A DNA stretch of 5,345 nucleotides, from the NCBI GenBank assembly GCA_947174825.1, contig CAMWKN010000159.1:1-5345 (forward strand), given 5' to 3'. Positions within the stretch are counted from its first letter, which is position 1. Each line of letters starts with the position of its first letter. The position numbers and the translations under genes were made by a program. The stretch is from an uncultured Clostridium sp. (GTDB lineage: Bacteria; Bacillota_A; Clostridia; Lachnospirales; Lachnospiraceae). Of the stretch, positions 1-5,345 are shown in pieces. The notes under the pieces were generated by a model. That model did no database searches. It worked only from the letters and a program-made list of their open reading frames with translations, and was not told where the DNA came from.

Positions 1-45
1 GAACAGAGAATAAATGAGAAAATTAAGGAAAATCTTACTGTATAA
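1..45 (+). CDS. plsX: C-terminal end of an upstream gene, probably phosphate acyltransferase PlsX (partial)
   Basis: Frame 1 is open from the first base and reads EQRINEKIKENLTV followed by TAA at 43-45. Only 14 residues are visible, with no diagnostic motif. The Lys/Glu-rich helical tail is compatible with the C terminus of PlsX, the soluble enzyme that converts acyl-ACP to acyl-phosphate for phospholipid synthesis. The name rests mainly on gene order, because plsX commonly stands immediately upstream of acpP-rnc-smc-ftsY in Clostridia. The gap to acpP is 74 bases on the same strand. An alternative is another fatty-acid gene such as fabG or fabD, which precede acpP in Bacillus. I am fairly sure that this is a coding end and only moderately sure that it is plsX. 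Confidence 0.5.
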   Translation, partial: EQRINEKIKENLTV

Positions 46-119
46 GAATCGAGAGCCGTTTGGTTCATGATGCATTTTATGTATAGTAAAAAAGGAGTTC
101 TGGCAGGAAGGGAGCAGTT
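46..119 (+). promoter_or_regulatory. acpP leader with a possible sigma-A promoter (-35 at 60-65, -10 at 82-87)
   Basis: This is the largest gap between genes in the window. TTGGTT (60-65) and TATAGT (82-87) are separated by 16 bases and form a possible sigma-A promoter. The -10 matches 5 of 6 consensus bases, but the -35 matches only the leading TTG. There is no properly placed extended -10 TG. A start near 94 would give acpP a short leader of its own in addition to read-through from upstream, which would suit the high demand for ACP. A weak stem just after the upstream stop pairs 46-53 with 59-66 and includes three G-T wobbles. It has no T-tract, so it is not an intrinsic terminator. No clear FapR-type palindrome is visible. 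The promoter call is tentative. Confidence 0.28.
105..114 (+). promoter_or_regulatory. Ribosome binding site of acpP
   Basis: AGGAAGGGAG ends five bases before the ATG at 120 and fixes that start. Upstream in-frame codons contain no start back to a TAA at 87-89. A second, stronger-looking AAGGAG lies at 92-97, 22 bases from the ATG, with no ATG, GTG or TTG at proper spacing of its own. It could act as a standby ribosome site or be incidental. Confidence 0.75.
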
Positions 120-353
120 ATGGAGTTTGAAAAGCTGCAGAAGATTATTGCTGAAGTTTTATCAATGGATCCGGAGGAGATTACCCGCAAGCAAAAATTT
201 GTGGATGATCTAGGGGCAGATTCTCTGGAATTATTTCAGATAATTATGGGAATTGAAGATACCTTTGATGTGGTTTTAGAGGATGATGTGGTGGGAAAGG
301 TAAAGACAGTGGAGGAAGCTTTTGCCTTGGTTAAAGAAGCGAAACAGACATAA
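120..353 (+). CDS. acpP: Acyl carrier protein
   Basis: This encodes a 77-residue acidic acyl carrier protein, the usual length for the family. The protein is cytoplasmic and carries growing acyl chains on a 4'-phosphopantetheine arm for type II fatty-acid synthesis, then hands them to PlsX and other acyltransferases. The attachment serine is Ser35 in the motif GADSLELFQ (32-40). It sits at the start of the acidic helix II (ELFQIIMGIED), which is the recognition helix for partner enzymes. The N-terminal helix (about 2-15) and C-terminal helix (about 63-75, TVEEAFALVKEA) are in place. The start is ATG with a strong ribosome binding site. The stop TAA is embedded in the rnc ribosome binding site region, and rnc begins 17 bases on. 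A dedicated ACP for another pathway is possible from sequence alone, but the plsX-acpP-rnc context argues for the primary fatty-acid ACP. Confidence 0.96.
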   Translation: MEFEKLQKIIAEVLSMDPEEITRKQKFVDDLGADSLELFQIIMGIEDTFDVVLEDDVVGKVKTVEEAFALVKEAKQT

Positions 354-358
354 AGGAG
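352..358 (+). promoter_or_regulatory. Ribosome binding site of rnc, overlapping the acpP stop codon
   Basis: AAAGGAG begins inside the acpP TAA (351-353) and ends 12 bases before the TTG at 371. The spacing is longer than usual. It is nevertheless the only strong site, and the only plausible initiation codon in frame before conserved RNase III sequence is the TTG. Ribosomes ending acpP would terminate on top of this site, which suggests translational coupling. Confidence 0.65.
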
Positions 359-370
359 TGCAGACATACT

Positions 371-1087
371 TTGAATCAGGAAATTATAAAAGAATTTGAA
401 AAAAAAATTGGATATACTTTTGGAAATTCGGACTTGCTGGTGACAGCGTTGACACACAGCTCTTATTCCAATGAAAAACGCCTGAAAAAATACCAGTGTA
501 ATGAAAGATTAGAATTTCTGGGAGATGCGGTATTGGAATTAATATCTAGTGAATATATTTTTCAACATAATGAGACAAAACCAGAGGGGGTTTTGACTAG
601 AATCCGTGCCAGTTATGTATGTGAGCCGACTTTGGCTTTGTGTGCCAAAGAGATTGATTTGGGACGGTATATTTTATTGGGCAAAGGGGAAGATGCTTCC
701 GGTGGCAGGGATCGGGATTCGATTCTGTCTGACGCATTGGAAGCGACGATCGGAGCTGTCTATTTAGATGGTGGATTTGAGTGTGCCAGAGAATATGTCA
801 ATCGTTTTGTGTTACAGGACATTGAGCAGAAAAAATTATTCTATGATAGTAAAACGATTCTACAGGAGATGGTACAGGGAGATCATCGATCCTTGCATTA
901 TGAATTATTATCAGAATCCGGACCGGATCATCATAAATCTTTTACGGTTGCCGTGATGATTGACGGGAAACAGATTGCATCGGCAACAGACCGGACAAAG
1001 AAAAAGGCGGAACAATCTGCGGCATATCAGGCAATTCTGCAGATGGGTGCCGGGAGTAGACACGAGGGAGAGTCAGAATGTATTTAA
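371..1087 (+). CDS. rnc: Ribonuclease III
   Basis: This encodes a 238-residue ribonuclease III, a normal length. The enzyme is a homodimeric, Mg2+-dependent endonuclease that cuts double-stranded RNA, notably in 16S/23S rRNA precursors and in mRNA and antisense duplexes. The catalytic domain covers about 5-150. Its signature is ERLEFLGDAVLEL at 45-57, and the expected acidic residues are all present: Glu45, Glu48, Asp52, Glu72, Asp121 and Glu124. These match E. coli positions 38, 41, 45, 65, 114 and 117 with a constant offset of 7. A double-stranded RNA binding domain follows at about 159-226, ending in the KKKAEQSAA motif (210-218). The start is a TTG codon. No ATG or GTG is available before the conserved KKIGYTF segment, so the TTG is chosen. 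The last 10 bases overlap smc. An A9 run (399-407) lies at codons 10-13. A weak start codon may keep expression modest. Confidence 0.96.
   Translation: MNQEIIKEFEKKIGYTFGNSDLLVTALTHSSYSNEKRLKKYQCNERLEFLGDAVLELISSEYIFQHNETKPEGVLTRIRASYVCEPTLALCAKEIDLGRYILLGKGEDASGGRDRDSILSDALEATIGAVYLDGGFECAREYVNRFVLQDIEQKKLFYDSKTILQEMVQGDHRSLHYELLSESGPDHHKSFTVAVMIDGKQIASATDRTKKKAEQSAAYQAILQMGAGSRHEGESECI
1064..1070 (+). promoter_or_regulatory. Ribosome binding site of smc, inside the end of rnc
   Basis: GAGGGAG lies within the rnc coding sequence, seven bases before the smc ATG at 1078. The spacing is near ideal and supports that ATG. Because the site is read by ribosomes finishing rnc, smc initiation probably depends partly on rnc translation. 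Confidence 0.75.
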
Positions 1088-4000
1088 AGAGTTTGGAAGT
1101 ACACGGATTTAAATCCTTTGCCAATAAACTGGTATTTGAATTTCATGATGGAATTACGGCTATTGTAGGTCCTAACGGAAGTGGAAAAAGTAATGTGGCA
1201 GATGCAGTCCGCTGGGTGTTGGGAGAGCAGAGCGCCAAACAGTTGCGTGGTGCCAAGATGGAGGACATTATTTTTTCGGGAACGCAGATGCGGAAGCCGC
1301 AAGGATTTGCCTATGTTGCCATTACCATCAATAATGAGGATCATCAGTTAAAAATTCCATATGAAGAAGTGAAAATTGCCAGAAGGGTTTACCGTTCTGG
1401 AGAGAGTGAATATCTACTAAACGGTGCCGCATGCAGACTGCGGGATATCCAGGAATTGTTATTTGATACCGGTATCGGTAAGGAAGGATATTCCATTATC
1501 GGTCAGGGACAGATTGATAAGATTTTAAGTGGAAAGCCAGAGGATCGTCGGGAATTGTTTGACGAAGCCGCTGGTATTGTGAAGTTTAAAAAGAGAAAAA
1601 ACATGGCGGAGAAAAACCTGGAGGAGGAACGCCAGAATCTGGTACGAATTGAGGATATTTTATCCGAGTTGGAAAAACAGGTGGAGCCATTAGAAAAGCA
1701 GTCGGAGAAAGCGAAAGAATATTTATCCTACCGGGACGAACTGCGTAATCTGGATATCAATGTATTTTTGACGGAATATCGGCAGAATCAGAATACCATG
1801 ACAGAATTGCAGGGAAAAGAGGAAATTGCGGATCGGGATTTGAAGCAGGCAGAATCGGATTATGAGCAGGCAAAAGCCGAGTATGTTACTCTGGAAGAAA
1901 CCTTGGAGAAACAGAATCAGCAAATGGAGGAATGCCGGGAAACGATTACAGCGGACAAGCTGAAATATAACCAGTGTGAGGGCGACATAAAGCTGTTGCA
2001 GGAGCAGATTCATGCGGTGCGCCAAAATGAGGCACATTATCAGGAACAGATGCGGACATTGGATCAGAGACTGGAAACTTTGGCAGAGGAGCAGAGCAGT
2101 TATCTGGAGCAGAAAAAGCTTTTAGAGCAGGAATTGCAGGATTCCACTCAGAAGCAGTCCAAAATGTCGGCAAAGAGACAGGAAGTATCGGATTATATAC
2201 GAGATCTGGAGGAGGAAATTGCCAGCCATAATGCAGAAATTTTGGCAGCAGCAGATGAGAATACCGGAGTTAAAACGCAGGAGGAGCGTTTCCAGACATT
2301 ATTGGAGCAGAACAATATTAAAAAGGTGGAGATGACCAAGCGGGTTCTGGAGAATAAAACAGAGGCTGTGGCATTACAGGAGATTCTGGATCAGGAAAAA
2401 CAGGCATTGGATGATTTGACAGATAAGATTCAGGAGATGGATCACATCGGTGAGGAGATGAGTCATTCTGTCCGTAATCTGCAGAGAGAATTGGAGCAAT
2501 TGCAGGGAGAACACCGGGATATCCAGCAGCATTACCATATGGATAATTCCAGACTGAATTCCTTAAAAAACATGACGGAACGCTATGAGGGCTTTGGACA
2601 GAGCATCAAGCGTGTCATGGAACAGAAGAAACAGTATCCGGGAATTATTGGTGTGGTAGCTGATATTATCCGGGTAAATAAAAAATACGAAATTGCTGTG
2701 GAGACCGCTTTGGGAGGAAGTATTCAGAACATCGTAACGGATGATGAGCAGACGGCGAAGAGTATGATACAATATCTCAAGAAAAACCGTTTTGGTCGTG
2801 CTACTTTTCTGCCCTTGACAAATATACATGGCAGGTCAAATGGACAAGCTTCTAATATTCTGGCAGAGGAAGGTGTTATTGGACTTGCTTCTACACTGGT
2901 AGAAGCAGAGCCGCGATTCTCTGGACTGTTGGAATATCTGCTAGGGCGCTTTGTGGTGGTGGATCATATTGATCACGCCATTGCGCTGGCAAAAAAATAC
3001 CATCACACCATCCGTATTGTCACGACAGAGGGAGAATTATTGAATCCCGGTGGTTCTATGTCTGGTGGTGCCTTTAAAAATAACAATAATTTGCTGGGGC
3101 GCCGTCGTGAGATGGAAGATCTGGAAAAATCGGTGACGGAACATAAGGAGCGTATGCAGGAAATTACTGCTTTGATTCAGGAAAAGGAGAAGCAAGGCAG
3201 TGAGATGCAGAAACAGATTGAGGCGAATCATGGCATTCGGGAAGATTTGATTTTGAAGCAGAATACAGCTAAATTGCGCTATGACCGGGCAGATGAAGAT
3301 ATGAGCAAGAACCGGGAGGCTTTGGATCAGATTCAGTTTGAGAGCCAGGGAATTGAGAGCCAGAAAGAGGAAATCCGAAAGCAATTAGAGCAGTTACAGG
3401 ATCAGCGCAAGGAAGTGGAAAATCAGAATAAAGTTCGGGAGGAACGGATTGTTCAGTGTCAGGCAAAATTGGAGGAGAACCGGGCATTGGAGGAGCAGAT
3501 GACTTCTGAGGAAAATGAGGTGAAACTGCAGGAGAACAGTCTGATCCAAAAGAAAACATTCCTGCAGGAAAATATTTCCCGTGTGGAACAGGAAATGGAG
3601 AGCGTACAGAAGGAAAAACAGGAGGTATCAGAGAACAATGCCCAGTCTGATACCAAAGTCCGGGAAAAAGAGGAGCAGATTCTGGAAGCACAGGAAAAAA
3701 TGGAGCAATTATCTGCACAGATTGAGACTTTAAAGCAGATGTTGGAGGAAAAGACCAGTTCCAGAGAGGAATTAAACAGTAAGCAGAAAGGTTTCTTCCA
3801 GAAGAGAGAGGAATTGTCCGAACAAATGAACCGGCTGGATAAGGAGTGTTTCCGCTTGCGTAACCAGCAGGAGAAATTGCAGGAAAAGATGGATTCCTAT
3901 ACAGGATATATGTGGGATCAGTATGAATTGACCTATTCCAAGGCAGAAGAATTACAGGTGCAGATTGATATGTCCCATGAGGAAATGAAGAAGCAGATCC

Positions 4001-4641
4001 AGTCCTTGAAAAATAAGATCCGTTCCTTAGGCGATGTCAATGTGAATGCCATTGAGCAGTATCAGGAAGTTATGGAGCGTTACACCTTGTTAAACGGACA
4101 GCATGATGATCTGATTCAGGCAGCAGAGGTGTTAGTGGGCATTATAGAGGAACTGGATGAGGAGATGCGAAAGCAGTTTGCCAGCCAGTTTGAGGAAATC
4201 CGGGTTCGTTTTGACCGGGTATTTAAGGAACTGTTCGGTGGGGGACGGGGTACCTTGGAACTTACCGAAGATGAGGATGTGTTGGAAGCAGGCATCCGGA
4301 TTATCGCCCAGCCTCCAGGAAAAAAATTACAGAATATGATGCAGTTATCTGGTGGGGAGAAGGCATTGACGGCGATTTCGTTACTTTTTGCCATTCAAAG
4401 CCTGAAACCGTCTCCGTTCTGTCTGTTGGATGAGATTGAAGCGGCACTGGATGATTCTAATGTAGGACGATATGCAGATTATCTACATAAACTGACGAAA
4501 AATACGCAGTTTATCGTGATTACCCATCGACGTGGAACCATGAATGCAGCAGATATATTATATGGTATTACCATGCAGGAAAAAGGAGTTTCTACTCTGG
4601 TATCGGTTAATCTGCTGGATGAAAAAGATATTACAAATTAA
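1078..4641 (+). CDS. smc: Chromosome partition protein SMC (bacterial condensin ATPase)
   Basis: This encodes a full-length 1187-residue SMC, essentially the same size as the Bacillus protein. SMC homodimers, with the kleisin ScpA and with ScpB, form ATP-driven rings that extrude DNA loops and help separate sister origins. Neither partner is encoded here. The N-terminal head has Walker A GPNGSGKS at 31-38 (Lys37), the R-loop arginine at Arg57 and the Q-loop region GQGQ at 142-145, then FDEAAG (161-166). A long coiled coil follows (about 170-505). The hinge spans about 515-670, opening with PGIIGVV (521-527) and ending in the glycine-rich NPGGSMSGG (656-664). The returning coil covers about 675-980. 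The C-terminal head begins near LGDVN (984-988) and carries the signature [10 protein letters not shown] from 1090, Walker [12 protein letters not shown] with Asp1118 and catalytic Glu1119, and the H-loop His1150 in VITHRRGTM. The coils are rich in Glu and Gln. No frameshift or missing motif is seen. Confidence 0.98.
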   Translation: MYLKSLEVHGFKSFANKLVFEFHDGITAIVGPNGSGKSNVADAVRWVLGEQSAKQLRGAKMEDIIFSGTQMRKPQGFAYVAITINNEDHQLKIPYEEVKIARRVYRSGESEYLLNGAACRLRDIQELLFDTGIGKEGYSIIGQGQIDKILSGKPEDRRELFDEAAGIVKFKKRKNMAEKNLEEERQNLVRIEDILSELEKQVEPLEKQSEKAKEYLSYRDELRNLDINVFLTEYRQNQNTMTELQGKEEIADRDLKQAESDYEQAKAEYVTLEETLEKQNQQMEECRETITADKLKYNQCEGDIKLLQEQIHAVRQNEAHYQEQMRTLDQRLETLAEEQSSYLEQKKLLEQELQDSTQKQSKMSAKRQEVSDYIRDLEEEIASHNAEILAAADENTGVKTQEERFQTLLEQNNIKKVEMTKRVLENKTEAVALQEILDQEKQALDDLTDKIQEMDHIGEEMSHSVRNLQRELEQLQGEHRDIQQHYHMDNSRLNSLKNMTERYEGFGQSIKRVMEQKKQYPGIIGVVADIIRVNKKYEIAVETALGGSIQNIVTDDEQTAKSMIQYLKKNRFGRATFLPLTNIHGRSNGQASNILAEEGVIGLASTLVEAEPRFSGLLEYLLGRFVVVDHIDHAIALAKKYHHTIRIVTTEGELLNPGGSMSGGAFKNNNNLLGRRREMEDLEKSVTEHKERMQEITALIQEKEKQGSEMQKQIEANHGIREDLILKQNTAKLRYDRADEDMSKNREALDQIQFESQGIESQKEEIRKQLEQLQDQRKEVENQNKVREERIVQCQAKLEENRALEEQMTSEENEVKLQENSLIQKKTFLQENISRVEQEMESVQKEKQEVSENNAQSDTKVREKEEQILEAQEKMEQLSAQIETLKQMLEEKTSSREELNSKQKGFFQKREELSEQMNRLDKECFRLRNQQEKLQEKMDSYTGYMWDQYELTYSKAEELQVQIDMSHEEMKKQIQSLKNKIRSLGDVNVNAIEQYQEVMERYTLLNGQHDDLIQAAEVLVGIIEELDEEMRKQFASQFEEIRVRFDRVFKELFGGGRGTLELTEDEDVLEAGIRIIAQPPGKKLQNMMQLSGGEKALTAISLLFAIQSLKPSPFCLLDEIEAALDDSNVGRYADYLHKLTKNTQFIVITHRRGTMNAADILYGITMQEKGVSTLVSVNLLDEKDITN

Positions 4642-4666
4642 TCGTAGTACATTGCAAATTGAAAAA

Positions 4667-4673
4667 GAAGGGA
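4667..4673 (+). promoter_or_regulatory. Ribosome binding site of ftsY
   Basis: GAAGGGA in the 42-base smc-ftsY gap lies 10 bases before the ATG at 4684. The gap has no terminator hairpin with a T-tract and no convincing promoter, so ftsY is probably read from the upstream transcript. Confidence 0.6.
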
Positions 4674-4683
4674 TTACAATAAC

Positions 4684-5345
4684 ATGGGTGAAAAAAAAGG
4701 TTTTTTCAGTAAATTAAAAGAAGGTCTGACCAAGACCAGAGACAGTTTCGTATCCGGTGTGGATTCTATTTTCAGTGGTTTTTCTGAAATTGATGATGAT
4801 TTCTATGAGGAATTGGAAGAAGTCCTGATTATGGCTGATATCGGTGTGAATACCACGGAAAAGATTATTGAGGATCTGCGGCAGAAAGTAAAAGAACAGC
4901 GGATCAAGGAAATCAGTGTGTGCCGTCAATTACTGATTGATACCATAAAGGAGCAGATGCGGGTGGACGAGCATGCCTATGATTTTGCGGATCAGACTTC
5001 TGTGGTGTTGTTAATTGGTGTCAATGGTGTGGGGAAGACCACTTCTGTAGGGAAGCTGGCAGGGCAGTTCCGGGATCGTGGAAAAAAGGTGGTATTGGCA
5101 GCTGCAGATACTTTCCGCGCCGCAGCCATTGAACAGCTGACCGAGTGGGCTAACCGTGCTGGTGTGGACATTATTTCCGGACAGGAAGGCGGTGATCCGG
5201 CAGCCGTGGTTTATGATGCTGTCAATGCAGCCAAAGCGAGAAAAGCAGATGTGTTGATTTGCGATACAGCAGGACGGCTGCATAACAAGAAAAACCTCAT
5301 GGAGGAATTGGGGAAAATCAACCGTATTATTGAACGGGAATATCC
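4684..5345 (+). CDS. ftsY: Signal recognition particle receptor FtsY (partial, 3' end beyond the window)
   Basis: The frame from ATG 4684 stays open to the window edge, giving 220 residues of an expected total of about 300-310 for a short Gram-positive FtsY. FtsY is the membrane-associated GTPase that receives ribosome-nascent chain-SRP complexes by forming a paired GTPase with Ffh. The N terminus starts directly with a short amphipathic, Lys/Phe-rich helix ([13 protein letters not shown], 7-19) and lacks the long acidic A domain of enterobacterial FtsY. The helical N domain runs about 20-95, with [10 protein letters not shown] at 52-61. The G domain shows G1 GVNGVGKTT (112-120, Lys118), the DTFRAAA motif (142-148) and G3 DTAGR (194-198). 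The G4 TKLD and G5 elements lie outside the window. Ffh shares the G motifs, but the N-terminal helix and the position after smc identify FtsY. A perfect A/T hairpin overlaps codons 2-9. Confidence 0.96.
   Translation, partial: MGEKKGFFSKLKEGLTKTRDSFVSGVDSIFSGFSEIDDDFYEELEEVLIMADIGVNTTEKIIEDLRQKVKEQRIKEISVCRQLLIDTIKEQMRVDEHAYDFADQTSVVLLIGVNGVGKTTSVGKLAGQFRDRGKKVVLAAADTFRAAAIEQLTEWANRAGVDIISGQEGGDPAAVVYDAVNAAKARKADVLICDTAGRLHNKKNLMEELGKINRIIEREY
4689..4708 (+). other. Perfect A/T stem-loop on an A8 run at the start of ftsY
   Basis: TGAAAAAA (4689-4696) pairs exactly with TTTTTTCA (4701-4708) around an AAGG loop (4697-4700). It sits five bases after the start codon, inside the footprint of an initiating ribosome. 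The sequence is seen directly. Any effect on translation is inference, because an eight-pair stem made almost wholly of A-U pairs is weak and the codons also simply encode the Lys/Gly/Phe targeting helix. Confidence 0.4.

Noticed and set aside
46..66. Hairpin after the upstream stop as a possible intrinsic terminator
   Set aside because: Three of eight pairs are G-T wobbles, the stem is not GC-rich and no T-tract follows, so it cannot be called a terminator.
67..213. A 48-codon open frame (ATG ATG at 67-72 to TAG 211-213) overlapping the acpP start in another frame, encoding an Arg/Lys-rich peptide
   Set aside because: It has no ribosome binding site at proper distance, most of it is the out-of-frame reading of acpP, and it would be excluded from a transcript starting at the candidate promoter.
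768..956. 62-codon forward frame within rnc
   Set aside because: It lies wholly inside the conserved RNase III frame and has no ribosome binding site or recognisable domain.
3037..3384. Reverse-strand open frame rich in Leu/Phe/Ile that looks membrane-like
   Set aside because: It is the antisense image of Glu/Gln/Lys-rich coiled-coil codons in smc, which always gives Leu/Phe/Ile. There is no upstream ribosome binding site or gene context to support it.
3269..3718. 149-codon reverse-strand open frame inside smc, the longest antisense frame
   Set aside because: The forward frame is unmistakable SMC coiled coil. The reverse product is Pro/Ser/Phe-rich, as expected from reading Glu/Gln/Lys codons backwards, and has no family motif.
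1600..4030. Recurring GAGCAG and CAGGAG steps in smc as a possible DNA repeat array
   Set aside because: The copies are irregularly spaced, differ in flanks and follow the Glu-Gln protein composition of a coiled coil. They are codon-driven low complexity rather than a tandem repeat.
4642..4683. smc-ftsY gap examined for a terminator, promoter or small RNA
   Set aside because: The 42 bases contain only short AT-rich repeats (CAAATT twice, a TTGCAA palindrome) and the ftsY ribosome binding site. There is no stem with a T-tract and no paired -35/-10.

Overview
The window is an ordinary stretch of core bacterial chromosome. It holds a tight, same-strand block of five genes in the order plsX (only the last codons), acpP, rnc, smc and ftsY (5' two thirds or so, cut by the window edge). 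This order links phospholipid and fatty-acid synthesis to RNase III, the condensin SMC and the SRP receptor, and it is characteristic of Firmicutes. The moderately AT-rich sequence, purine-rich coding strand, strong GGAG-type ribosome binding sites, TTG start and absence of fabD/fabG between plsX and acpP all fit a Clostridia genome, most likely Lachnospiraceae-like. That taxonomic call is inference from gene order and protein character, not a database match.

Layout. Bases 1-45 are the 3' end of an upstream reading frame, probably plsX. Bases 46-119 form the only gap of any size. It holds a weak hairpin, a possible sigma-A promoter and two tandem Shine-Dalgarno-like motifs. acpP follows (120-353), then rnc (371-1087, TTG start) after 17 bases, with its ribosome binding site overlapping the acpP stop. 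smc (1078-4641) overlaps the end of rnc by 10 bases. A 42-base gap with no terminator leads to ftsY (4684 to the window end). No intrinsic terminator was found anywhere, so co-transcription through the whole block is likely.

How the genes relate. PlsX and ACP act together in making acyl-phosphate and acyl chains for membrane lipid. RNase III processes rRNA and other double-stranded RNA. SMC, with ScpA/ScpB encoded elsewhere, compacts and segregates the chromosome. FtsY docks the signal recognition particle at the membrane. They are co-expressed housekeeping functions rather than one pathway. All catalytic motifs that can be checked are intact: ACP Ser35, the RNase III acidic residues, the SMC Walker A, signature, Walker B and H-loop, and the FtsY G1-G3.

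I found no new biological system here. The observations worth a second look are small-scale. They are a perfect A/T hairpin on a slippery A8 run at the third codon of ftsY, an A9 run near the rnc start, the coupling arrangement at the acpP/rnc/smc junctions, and the acpP leader. No RNA genes, mobile elements, CRISPR arrays or sizeable repeats were seen, and no intergenic stretch exceeds 300 bases.
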